A stretch of DNA of 5,133 bases from JAOZHU01 sp964632845 (GTDB lineage: Archaea > Thermoproteota > Bathyarchaeia > Bathyarchaeales > Bathycorpusculaceae), in NCBI GenBank assembly GCA_964632845.1, contig CAZWDU010000032.1, forward strand, positions 1 through 5,133. Reading direction: 5' to 3'. The notes beneath the pieces were generated by a model that did no database searches, was not told the DNA's origin, and worked only from the letters and a program-made list of their open reading frames with translations. This document shows, one piece after another, positions 1 to 5,133 of this stretch. How positions within the stretch are numbered: the first letter of the stretch is position 1; every line of letters begins with the position of its first letter. The translations under genes were made by a program, and so were the position numbers.

Positions 1-746
1 TAACTGCCCCTGAAAAGTCACAATTCCTTCAAGGCATACTAAAAGCAGGCTACATCTTCAACAAAGTACCTAAAGCTACAGAGTATGCAAACTGGCTGGT
101 GAATTTAACATCAACAATAAACGCTAAAACAAGCACAATAGCAGAGGCAAATAAGCACTCCGTTTTGCTCTACACTTATCCTTATACGCCATCTACAACT
201 ATCAAAGAATACGCAACCATTGACACTCTAGGTCAAGTTTGTATATTAGCTGGCGGCTCAAACGTGGCAGCGTCTTTTCCATCATATCTGAATTCAACAA
301 CAGTAGCCGTTGATGCAGAGACTGTGCTTGATCAAGACCCTGAGTATATTTTCCTGCACACAGTGCGATATACTTTTGGCGGTTTCACCTATGCTGATCC
401 AGTGCAAGGAATAGATGCTAACGACATAACTAGCATTGATACTTGTCTGAAAGACTACATGTCACAAGAAGTATTCGCCGATGTCTCAGCCTTCAAGAAC
501 AACCATGTCTACATAATTGCAGGCGACTTCAGAAACAACGCTATGGGCGGCGTCTTAGGCGCCGTGTACCTAGCAAACGTTCTCTACCCCGACCTATTCG
601 CTGACTTAAACGCTGAAAACGTACACCAAGAATACATAACAAAGTATCTGCGGCTAAACTACAACTTAGACAACAGCGGCATCTTCTTGTACCCAGCCTT
701 AAACATAAACGGTGACCTCGTCGGTATACCTAACGGCGCAACATAA
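1..746 (+). CDS. ABC importer solute-binding protein, BtuF/FepB/FecB class (5' end missing)
   Basis: This is the C-terminal part of an extracellular solute receptor for an iron-siderophore, heme, cobalamin or similar metal-chelate importer. The frame is open from the left edge (first full codon at base 3), giving about 247 visible residues; full-length relatives are usually 330-400, so the signal peptide or lipobox and most of the first lobe are missing. A GTG at 99 is internal and not the real start. Seen: the second-lobe pattern of this fold, with GGSNVA followed by an AVDAETVLDQDPEYIFLH stretch (the usual 'substrate site, then DP-x-I' signature), then VYIIAGDF and a C-terminal helix containing YLANVLYPDLFADL and VHQEYITKYL, which resembles methanogen-type iron/cobalamin receptors. 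It is followed by a methyltransferase and a FecCD permease on the same strand, which supports an importer role. The ligand cannot be assigned. Family confidence is high; the substrate is unknown. Confidence 0.9.
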   Translation, partial: TAPEKSQFLQGILKAGYIFNKVPKATEYANWLVNLTSTINAKTSTIAEANKHSVLLYTYPYTPSTTIKEYATIDTLGQVCILAGGSNVAASFPSYLNSTTVAVDAETVLDQDPEYIFLHTVRYTFGGFTYADPVQGIDANDITSIDTCLKDYMSQEVFADVSAFKNNHVYIIAGDFRNNAMGGVLGAVYLANVLYPDLFADLNAENVHQEYITKYLRLNYNLDNSGIFLYPALNINGDLVGIPNGAT

Positions 747-759
747 ACATCCCCTTCAC

Positions 760-765
760 TTTTTT
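760..765 (+). terminator. Oligo-T run after the solute-binding protein gene
   Basis: Six consecutive T residues lie 14 nt after the TAA stop, inside a pyrimidine-rich stretch (CCCCTTCACT then T-rich). There is no upstream GC-rich stem, so this would be an archaeal-type oligo-T terminator rather than a bacterial intrinsic one. It may only partly stop transcription, because the next gene begins at 799 on the same strand and seems functionally linked. Confidence 0.35.
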
Positions 766-766
766 C

Positions 767-779
767 TTCAAAATTTGAA
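767..779 (+). promoter_or_regulatory. Candidate promoter/operator before the methyltransferase (6-bp inverted repeat)
   Basis: TTCAAA and TTTGAA form a perfect 6-bp inverted repeat around a single A. The AT-rich core AAAATTT lies about 23-30 nt upstream of the ATG at 799, the distance expected of a TATA box if the transcript is leaderless or nearly so. The symmetry could mark a repressor site for a metal-responsive regulator such as a DtxR/MDR1-like protein, or be chance in AT-rich DNA. The sequence does not match a metal-regulator consensus I can name with certainty. Confidence 0.3.
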
Positions 780-798
780 TTAGGTTGAGTGGCGAAGT

Positions 799-1605
799 AT
801 GGGTTGCACGATAAACTGGAGTGAACTCCGACAACAGATGCTGCATAGCACAAAAAGAATTGAGTGCTGCAACCCAAGTTATTGGGATAAGCAAGCCGAA
901 CGCTACAACGAAAATATTGCGCGGATGAACGATTTAACCCATACTCAACTCATTAGGCTTCCGTTATTTTCTCAATATACGATTCTTGATGTTGGCGCTG
1001 GAACAGGCAGAATAACCATACCAACGGCCAAATGCGTCAAGCACATCACAGCTTTAGAGCCCTCCCAAAAAATGCTTTCCATCTTAAAGGCAACCGCAGA
1101 AAAAGAAGGCGTCAGCAACATACAATGCATCAACAAGTCCTTGGAAGATTTTGATGCAGGCGCAGGCGTAGTTTCTTTTGATGCGGTGGTGGCTTCTTTT
1201 TCGCTTTTCATGGTTGATATTGAAAAGGCACTTTTGAAAATGGACAGTTTAGCAAGGAAAAGTGTTCACTTGTTCTTATCCGCTTCAGAATGGTTGGATA
1301 AAGATTTGCATAAGCTTGCATATGATAGAGATTTCCCTGTTTGTCCTGATTACATTTACGTTTACAACATTCTCAATGAGTTAGGCATTCAAGCTAATGT
1401 TGAAATTTGGGATGTTCTATCGTCAGAAAGCTTTGGTAGCTTAGAGGATGCAGCACAAAAGTATGCAACCTCCTACCGTATACCCTCTGCCAAGGCAAGT
1501 GAATTAAAGAATTACTTGCAGAGAAACCTAACGGCAGACAACGGAAAACTTGTAGCTAACAGAAAAAAGAAGGTAGCCATGATATGGTGGACCAAAACAC
1601 AGTAA
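799..1605 (+). CDS. Class I SAM-dependent methyltransferase in a metal/corrinoid transport operon
   Basis: A 268-residue cytosolic enzyme predicted to transfer a methyl group from S-adenosylmethionine to an unknown acceptor. Motif I is clear at residues 62-71 (ILDVGAGTGR), with the acidic end of strand 2 at E87 (ALEPSQ) and a motif IV-like strand at about 127-139 (FDAVVASFSLFM). The N-terminal segment about 29-40 (WDKQAERYNENI) is typical of small-molecule or unassigned methyltransferases. The part after residue 160 is the likely acceptor-binding cap and is not recognisable. A Cys-Cys pair sits at residues 23-24. ATG 799 is the first possible start after an in-frame TAG at 781; the ribosome site is weak (AGGTTGAG, 10-17 nt upstream). 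The gene lies between receptor and permease genes and overlaps the permease by 22 nt, so it probably serves the imported ligand, for example by modifying a chelator or corrinoid. That role is inference. Confidence 0.9.
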   Translation: MGCTINWSELRQQMLHSTKRIECCNPSYWDKQAERYNENIARMNDLTHTQLIRLPLFSQYTILDVGAGTGRITIPTAKCVKHITALEPSQKMLSILKATAEKEGVSNIQCINKSLEDFDAGAGVVSFDAVVASFSLFMVDIEKALLKMDSLARKSVHLFLSASEWLDKDLHKLAYDRDFPVCPDYIYVYNILNELGIQANVEIWDVLSSESFGSLEDAAQKYATSYRIPSAKASELKNYLQRNLTADNGKLVANRKKKVAMIWWTKTQ

Positions 1606-2675
1606 ACCTGCCAACACCAGTTACAGTAGAAGAAGAAAAAAAGAAGTACAAAAAACTAATTCTGAAACGGAGCTTTTTCCTGATATTTTGTGCGGTTTTA
1701 CTTTTTGTTGTGGCAGGAGTCTCTCTTGCGCTGGGTTCAGCGTCAATGTCTTTTCTTGACGCCTACGCCGCAGTGTTTGCAAAGTTTTTCCCAAACTGGT
1801 TTAACGTAAGCGAACTGGCAAATAATGTGGTGTGGAATCTACGGTTGCCTCGTATGTTGCTGGCTGTTTTGGCTGGTTCAGCCCTCGCTATGTCTGGTTC
1901 AACAACACAGGCTATTCTTCGAAACCCCTTAGCCACACCTTACACGTTGGGTGTTTCAGCTGGGGCAAGTTTAGGCGCTGGCATAGGCATAATTCTGGGA
2001 AAAGGCATAACTGATGGCCCATTCTTGATTATCGGGAACGCGTTTATTTTTTCTCTTATTCCTGTTGCGGTTGTTCTCCTGCTGGTAAAACGAAGAGGTG
2101 CATCTCCTGAAACCATAATTTTGTCTGGAATAGCGGTAATGTACATTTTTTCCGCATGCACAACTATACTTCAGTATTTCGCTGATGCAAACGCTGTAAG
2201 CGCCACCGTGTTTTGGACGGTTGGTGACTTGTCCCGTGCAGCTTGGTGGCAACTACCCTACCTGCTTGGCGCACTTGTAATAGGTTTAGCGATTAACCTT
2301 TGGTTGTCTTGGGACCTTAACCTTATGAAGATGGGTGATGACTCAGCCAAAGCCTTGGGAGTGGAAGTAAATAGGGTGCGAACAATAGTTTTAATCACCG
2401 CTTGCTTATCCACTGCCGCAGTGGTCAGTTTCACAGGCGCTATCGGCTTTATATGCCTAGTTGCCCCGCACATTTGTCGAGCCGTTATCGGCGGAGACGA
2501 GCGCTTCCTAATCTTGTCCTCCAGTCTTTTCGGGGCAATTCTGCTACTGTTCGCTGATATCCTAGCTAGAAGGTTGATTGCCCCTGTCGTGTTGCCTGTG
2601 GGTGCTATAACTGCGTTTCTGGGTGGACCACTACTGCTTTACTTGCTTATCAAAAGAAAAAAAACTATCAGTTAG
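1584..2675 (+). CDS. FecCD/BtuC-family ABC importer permease
   Basis: A 363-residue polytopic membrane protein, the transmembrane channel of an iron-siderophore, heme or cobalamin-type importer. After a charged cytosolic N-terminus (about 1-28), the first membrane helix covers about 30-52. Family landmarks follow: RLPRMLLAVLAGSALAMSG (87-105), then QAILRNPLATPYTLG (109-123) and SAGASLGAG; WTVGDLSRA (211-219); a cytosolic coupling segment with AKALGVEVNRVR (255-266), which contacts the ATPase in BtuC; GAIGFICLVAPHICR (285-299); and LPVGAITAFLGGP near the C-terminus. Length and helix count fit the family (about ten helices). The ATG at 1584 lies inside the methyltransferase gene, with AGAAGG about 10 nt upstream; a GTG directly follows it, and an in-frame TAA near 1558 prevents a much longer protein. 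The end has tandem in-frame stops (TAG TGA). No ATPase gene follows, which is unusual for receptor-permease-ATPase operons. Confidence 0.96.
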   Translation: MVDQNTVNLPTPVTVEEEKKKYKKLILKRSFFLIFCAVLLFVVAGVSLALGSASMSFLDAYAAVFAKFFPNWFNVSELANNVVWNLRLPRMLLAVLAGSALAMSGSTTQAILRNPLATPYTLGVSAGASLGAGIGIILGKGITDGPFLIIGNAFIFSLIPVAVVLLLVKRRGASPETIILSGIAVMYIFSACTTILQYFADANAVSATVFWTVGDLSRAAWWQLPYLLGALVIGLAINLWLSWDLNLMKMGDDSAKALGVEVNRVRTIVLITACLSTAAVVSFTGAIGFICLVAPHICRAVIGGDERFLILSSSLFGAILLLFADILARRLIAPVVLPVGAITAFLGGPLLLYLLIKRKKTIS

Positions 2676-2759
2676 TGAGCAACCTCAACATGGCATTAAA
2701 ACGGTAAAATTGTAAATCAAAGAGTGATTGGCAATCTATAGTCTCATTTCATAACGCTT

Positions 2760-2770
2760 AGCATATACTT
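2760..2770 (+). promoter_or_regulatory. Candidate TATA box for the small membrane protein gene
   Basis: An AT-rich CATATA core (2762-2767) preceded by ATAACGCTTAG lies in the 140-nt gap after the permease gene. A start about 25 nt downstream would fall near 2790, leaving a leader of roughly 26 nt before the TTG at 2816 and including its ribosome site. The rest of the gap (2676-2759) shows no gene and no strong terminator; the only other structure seen is a short GATTG-G-CAATC inverted repeat at 2726-2736. Confidence 0.35.
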
Positions 2771-2815
2771 CCAGTAAACTGCTTTGCATGAAACCCAGAA
2801 AGGGGTCAACCCACA

Positions 2816-3184
2816 TTGCAGGCATTTGACTTCAATTTTATAGTGCTACCCTTAGGCATCGTCATCGGCATTCTAGTCATAACTATCCTCTTCATTGACT
2901 CACGCAAAGATGTTATCCGTGACAAACGAATTCAACATGCCATATCGAAATTTAAACAGGAAAAAGCACAAAAACAACAAGAATTCTATGACCAACAAAC
3001 CGAACTAAACAGGCTACACGAAACCAAAGCAATCGACAGCGAAACCTACAAGCGGCTAAGCACGTTGCTGCAGATGAATGCGAAAAAGCTTGAAGAAACA
3101 ATGAACGTTCTCGCATACGCAGAAAGCCTAAAACAGCCAAAGCTCTCTAAGACTCAGCCAAAAATAAAATCAACCTTGCTATAG
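2816..3184 (+). CDS. Small membrane-anchored coiled-coil protein with SHOCT-like segment
   Basis: A 122-residue protein of unknown specific function. Residues about 7-27 (FIVLPLGIVIGILVITILFI) form one hydrophobic membrane helix, followed at once by a positively charged stretch (DSRKDVIRDKR), so the C-terminal part is probably cytosolic. Residues about 40-105 are Lys/Gln/Glu-rich and likely coiled coil. Within them LNRLHETKAIDSETYKRLST resembles the SHOCT short C-terminal domain pattern (leucines, then I-x-x-E-x-Y and a helix). The TTG at 2816 is chosen because an in-frame TGA lies at 2789, AGGGG sits about 10 nt upstream, and this start keeps the whole membrane helix; the first in-frame ATG would leave only the tail. 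It has its own candidate promoter but follows the permease on the same strand, so co-transcription is possible. Coding status is well supported by the ordered helix plus coiled-coil composition; function is not. Confidence 0.75.
   Translation: MQAFDFNFIVLPLGIVIGILVITILFIDSRKDVIRDKRIQHAISKFKQEKAQKQQEFYDQQTELNRLHETKAIDSETYKRLSTLLQMNAKKLEETMNVLAYAESLKQPKLSKTQPKIKSTLL
3160..3170 (-). terminator. T-rich tract ending the hypFCD transcript
   Basis: Read on the - strand this is ATTTTATTTTT, about 22 nt beyond the hypD TAA stop. It lies within the 3' coding end of the convergent membrane-protein gene. It is a plausible oligo-T terminator, judged by position and composition only. Confidence 0.35.
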
Positions 3185-3187
3185 CTC

Positions 3188-3193
3188 TTTTTT
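3188..3193 (+). terminator. Oligo-T run ending the + strand transcript
   Basis: Six T residues start 4 nt after the TAG of the small membrane protein gene and overlap the hypD stop codon region on the other strand. No hairpin stem precedes it, so it fits an archaeal oligo-T terminator. Confidence 0.4.
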
Positions 3194-4274
3194 ATTGGTT
3201 TACTGTTTTAGCCCAGACGCGGCAGGTGCCTTCGCTGCTGACCATGCAGGCGCCGACTGGTTTTGCTGGCGTGCAGGCTTTCATGAACATGGGGCACTGG
3301 TCTGGCTTGATTTTGCCGACTATTACAAGGTGACACTGGCAACCCGTTATGATGTCTTTACCCTGCTCCACTTTAACGTTAAACTTTGCTCGTGCATCAA
3401 ACCTTGATAAATCATCTTTCAACAGCAAAGCCGAATCTTTCAAACTGCCGATTCCGCGCCAACTGCCAACTGCAACCTTGAACGCACGGTTCATCATTTC
3501 CAACGCTTTAGGATTGCCTTCGGGCTTAACCACTCGTGGATACTCATTCTCCAATCTTGCAGCGCCTTCGCTTAGCTGCCGCAGTATCATGTAAATGGAC
3601 ATTAACACGTCGTTGGGTTCAAAACCTGCCACAACCGTTGGCATTCCATGTTTTTCGGGAAACCTTTCATACGGTTTTAAACCAATTATGGCACTAACAT
3701 GCCCCGGCGCAATAAACCCGTCAATCTGCAAATCTTTGATGCCAAGCAGTAATTCCATGGCAGGGGGAATCAAACGGTGAGAAACCAAAAAACTAAAGTT
3801 TTCAGGCAAATCGCCAAGCGCTTCCAGTGCTGTTAACGGCGCAGTTGTTTCAAACCCAACAGCGAAAAACACGAACTGCTTCTTTGGCTCATCCTTAGCC
3901 ATTTTTATGGCGTCAGAAACAGCATAAACAATTCGAACGTCAGCGCCAACTGCTTTAGCCTCTAAAAGCGAGGACTGGCTTCCAGGCACCCGTAACACAT
4001 CGCCAAAACAAGTTATCACAATTCCCTTCTGCGCCAACTGAACTGCCTCATCAATCTCCGCTGCCGGCACAATACAAACGGGGCAACCTGGACCAGCGAT
4101 AACTTCAACGTTCTGCGGCAAGAGACTGCGTAAACCAAAATGCGTAATCGTCCACTCGTGCGTGCCACAGACATGGCACATTTTGATTTTGTCTTGTTTG
4201 GCGGCGAGAACCTGGATTTTTTGGGCTATGTTCTTTGCCATCCGAGGGTCTCTAAACAACTGGTTTTCAGTCAT
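3192..4274 (-). CDS. hypD: Hydrogenase maturation factor HypD (Fe-S scaffold for Fe(CN)2CO assembly)
   Basis: HypD works with HypC as the cytosolic scaffold where the Fe(CN)2CO group of [NiFe]-hydrogenases is built, with cyanide supplied by HypF-HypE. The 360-residue product matches the usual length (about 360-380). Seen motifs: CHVCGTHE (33-40), with the essential CGTH cysteine C36; GPGCPVC (61-67); GFETTAP (140-146); APGHVSAI (189-196); and the C-terminal iron-sulfur region with C312, C314, C327, C334, C343 and C351, including KACTPAKPVGACMVSSEG. The residue after CGTHE is Trp where many family members have His. The start is ATG at 4272-4274, preceded by a purine-rich GGCGGAAAGG and 19 nt after the hypC stop. 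The frame stays open for 70 more codons upstream, but those residues only mirror hypC in another frame and lack HypD features. The last gene of the operon here, convergent with its left neighbour. Confidence 0.98.
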   Translation of the reverse strand: MTENQLFRDPRMAKNIAQKIQVLAAKQDKIKMCHVCGTHEWTITHFGLRSLLPQNVEVIAGPGCPVCIVPAAEIDEAVQLAQKGIVITCFGDVLRVPGSQSSLLEAKAVGADVRIVYAVSDAIKMAKDEPKKQFVFFAVGFETTAPLTALEALGDLPENFSFLVSHRLIPPAMELLLGIKDLQIDGFIAPGHVSAIIGLKPYERFPEKHGMPTVVAGFEPNDVLMSIYMILRQLSEGAARLENEYPRVVKPEGNPKALEMMNRAFKVAVGSWRGIGSLKDSALLLKDDLSRFDARAKFNVKVEQGKDIITGCQCHLVIVGKIKPDQCPMFMKACTPAKPVGACMVSSEGTCRVWAKTVNQ

Positions 4275-4293
4275 GCCCTTTCCGCCGTGACAT

Positions 4294-4518
4294 CTATTGT
4301 TGACCTGCTTCCAAAATTTCGTTCCATAAACGAAGCGTTTCTTGGGCTTCTTTCTCTTCCAAAACCTGAATCGCATATCCAGCGTGAACCAAAACGTAAT
4401 CGCCAACTTTTGCTTCAACAAGCGATACGTTGACTTCTCGAAGTACGCCTTGACCAAAATCCACGTTGGCTTTGCCGCTCTCAACGCTCATTACCCGAGC
4501 AGGAATAGCTAAACACAT
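4294..4518 (-). CDS. hypC: Hydrogenase maturation chaperone HypC
   Basis: A 74-residue small chaperone (HypC/HupF/HybG family) that binds HypD, carries the Fe(CN)2CO unit and delivers it to the hydrogenase large-subunit precursor. It begins with the diagnostic MCLAIPARV; C2 becomes the N-terminal iron-binding cysteine after Met removal. The small beta-barrel follows (VNVSLVEAKVGDYVLVHAGYAIQVL), with the conserved His in VHAG, then a C-terminal helix (EAQETLRLWNEIL). Length is standard. ATG 4516-4518 is fixed by the MCLA motif. There is no evident Shine-Dalgarno sequence; instead a hairpin ends 4 nt upstream. It sits 55 nt after hypF and 19 nt before hypD, in one operon. Confidence 0.98.
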   Translation of the reverse strand: MCLAIPARVMSVESGKANVDFGQGVLREVNVSLVEAKVGDYVLVHAGYAIQVLEEKEAQETLRLWNEILEAGQQ

Positions 4519-4522
4519 TATA

Positions 4523-4553
4523 ATCAGTTAATTAACACGCGTTAAACACTGAT
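4523..4553 (-). promoter_or_regulatory. Imperfect hairpin/inverted repeat directly upstream of hypC
   Basis: On the - strand RNA, a 6-bp stem ATCAGT/ACTGAT (4548-4553 with 4523-4528) encloses a 2+3 nt internal loop and a 5-bp stem TTAAC/GTTAA (4541-4545 with 4532-4536) closed by a GCGT loop. A perfect GTTAATTAAC palindrome overlaps it (4527-4536). It fills the hypF-hypC gap up to 4 nt before the hypC ATG, where a ribosome site would normally be. It could be an operator, a structure controlling hypC translation, a processing site, or part of an internal promoter (GTTTAAC lies near -25 of the ATG). The stems are AT-rich, so stability would be modest. Confidence 0.4.
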
Positions 4554-4573
4554 AAAAAGAAATTGGTTCATTT

Positions 4574-5133
4574 CTAGCTAAATCCAGCTACAACTGCCTG
4601 ACCAAAAGAAACCCCGCCGTCACCAGCTGGAACTGACTCGTGCACGGCAAACCGCAAACCAGCAGCCTCCACCGCCTCACGCATCAACTGAGCTAGGATT
4701 TGGTTGCAGGCTGCGCCGCCCGAAAAGCCCACCGTTTCAACGCCGTGTGAACGCGCGTTTTCCGCTGCTAAGGCTGCTAAACCCTTTGCCAAATATGCGT
4801 GGGCTGAATACGCTAAATCAGCAACTGACGTTTTTGAGCGGTTTTCAAAGATTCTTGCAAGCAAGCCAGTGGTGTCTAAAACGTTACCTTGCACAATGGG
4901 TTTAAGGTTAAGCGCATCTTTGCCCGCCAAAGCAGTGGATTCCAGTTTCATAGCTGGCTCCCCCTCATAACTGCGTACATAACACAGCCCTAAAACCGCC
5001 GCGACAGCATCCAGCACTCTGCCGCAACTCGTCGTCTCAACTATGCCGTTGCCCTTTTCAAGCTGGCTTAAAATCAGCTTTGCTTCTGTCTCGCCATGTG
5101 GCAAATGCGCCTTGTTCTGCATCAAATACTCCT
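4574..5133 (-). CDS. hypF: Carbamoyltransferase HypF, C-terminal part (5' end beyond the window)
   Basis: HypF uses carbamoyl phosphate and ATP to carbamoylate the C-terminal cysteine of HypE, the source of the cyanide ligands of [NiFe]-hydrogenase. About 185 C-terminal residues of a roughly 750-residue protein are visible; the frame is open to the right edge, and the TTG/ATG pair at 5120-5125 is internal. Visible is the end of the Kae1/YrdC-associated carbamoyltransferase domain: TTSCGRVLDAVAAVLGL with SYEGEPAMKLE (the HypF-typical 'GR-x-x-DA-x-AA-x-LG ... YEGE' block), then VGFSGGAACNQIL and the terminal VPAGDGGVSFGQAVVAG, matching the usual PxxDGGxxxGQ motif of sugar-kinase-fold nucleotide sites. 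The N-terminal acylphosphatase, zinc-finger and YrdC domains are outside the window. First visible gene of the hypF-hypC-hypD transcription unit. Confidence 0.96.
   Translation of the reverse strand, partial: EYLMQNKAHLPHGETEAKLILSQLEKGNGIVETTSCGRVLDAVAAVLGLCYVRSYEGEPAMKLESTALAGKDALNLKPIVQGNVLDTTGLLARIFENRSKTSVADLAYSAHAYLAKGLAALAAENARSHGVETVGFSGGAACNQILAQLMREAVEAAGLRFAVHESVPAGDGGVSFGQAVVAGFS

Noticed and set aside
99..746. GTG at 99 as the start of a 215-residue protein
   Set aside because: The frame is open to the left edge and the residues before it (such as FLQGILKAGYIFNKVP) continue the solute-binding-protein sequence, so the gene is cut by the window, not started here.
1971..2473. - strand open frames opposite the permease gene
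   Set aside because: They mirror a hydrophobic coding sequence and show no recognisable domain or start signals.
2726..2736. GATTG-G-CAATC inverted repeat as a terminator or operator
   Set aside because: Arms of only 5 bp, no following T run and no clear position relative to a promoter; chance is the simplest explanation.
3195..3780. Three + strand open frames opposite hypD
   Set aside because: They are antisense to a well conserved gene, have no family features and no plausible ribosome sites.
4275..4484. 70-codon N-terminal extension of the hypD frame
   Set aside because: The extension overlaps hypC in a different frame, has Lys/Arg/Trp/Phe-rich shadow composition, and HypD family proteins begin near the MTENQLFRDP segment. 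The ATG at 4274 has a purine-rich upstream site and gives normal length.
4704..4970. 88-residue + strand open frame opposite hypF
   Set aside because: Alanine/serine-rich shadow of the conserved HypF C-terminus, no start signal and no domain features.
5120..5125. TTG/ATG pair as the start of a short HypF-like protein
   Set aside because: The frame stays open to the window edge and the visible part is only the C-terminal domain of HypF; a stand-alone start is not needed.

Overview
The window reads as a piece of a chromosome from an anaerobic, hydrogen-metabolising prokaryote, most likely an archaeon. Support for an archaeon: oligo-T stretches follow genes without a preceding GC-rich stem, TATA-like boxes lie about 25 nt from plausible transcript starts, Shine-Dalgarno sequences are weak or absent, and the solute-binding protein looks like methanogen-type versions. 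A Bathyarchaeia-like or methanogen-related lineage is my guess from protein flavour only. Base composition looks moderate and even, with no tRNA, rRNA, CRISPR array, insertion sequence or other mobile element visible.

Left half, + strand (1-2675): a metal or corrinoid uptake locus. It holds the C-terminal two thirds or so of a periplasmic-binding-protein-like solute receptor (BtuF/FepB/FecB class, cut by the left edge), then a class I SAM-dependent methyltransferase, then a FecCD/BtuC-family membrane permease. The methyltransferase and permease genes overlap by 22 nt and are probably translationally coupled. The ATPase expected for such an importer is not in the window; it could lie upstream or elsewhere.

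Middle, + strand (2676-3184): a 140-nt intergenic region with a candidate TATA box, then a 122-residue protein with one N-terminal membrane helix, a charged coiled coil and a SHOCT-like stretch. It has no recognisable specific function and starts at TTG.

Right half, - strand (5133-3192): hypF (3' end only), hypC and hypD, in that transcription order, forming a [NiFe]-hydrogenase maturation operon. HypF makes the cyanide ligand precursor from carbamoyl phosphate; HypC and HypD form the scaffold on which Fe(CN)2CO is assembled. The hypF-hypC gap holds a 31-nt imperfect hairpin right before the hypC start. hypD ends convergently with the small membrane-protein gene, with only 7 nt between the two stop codons.

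Together the region pairs uptake of a chelated metal or corrinoid with maturation of a nickel-iron enzyme. Whether the importer supplies nickel, iron or cobalamin to hydrogenase-linked metabolism cannot be decided from sequence. The methyltransferase embedded in the transporter operon is the least explained element.
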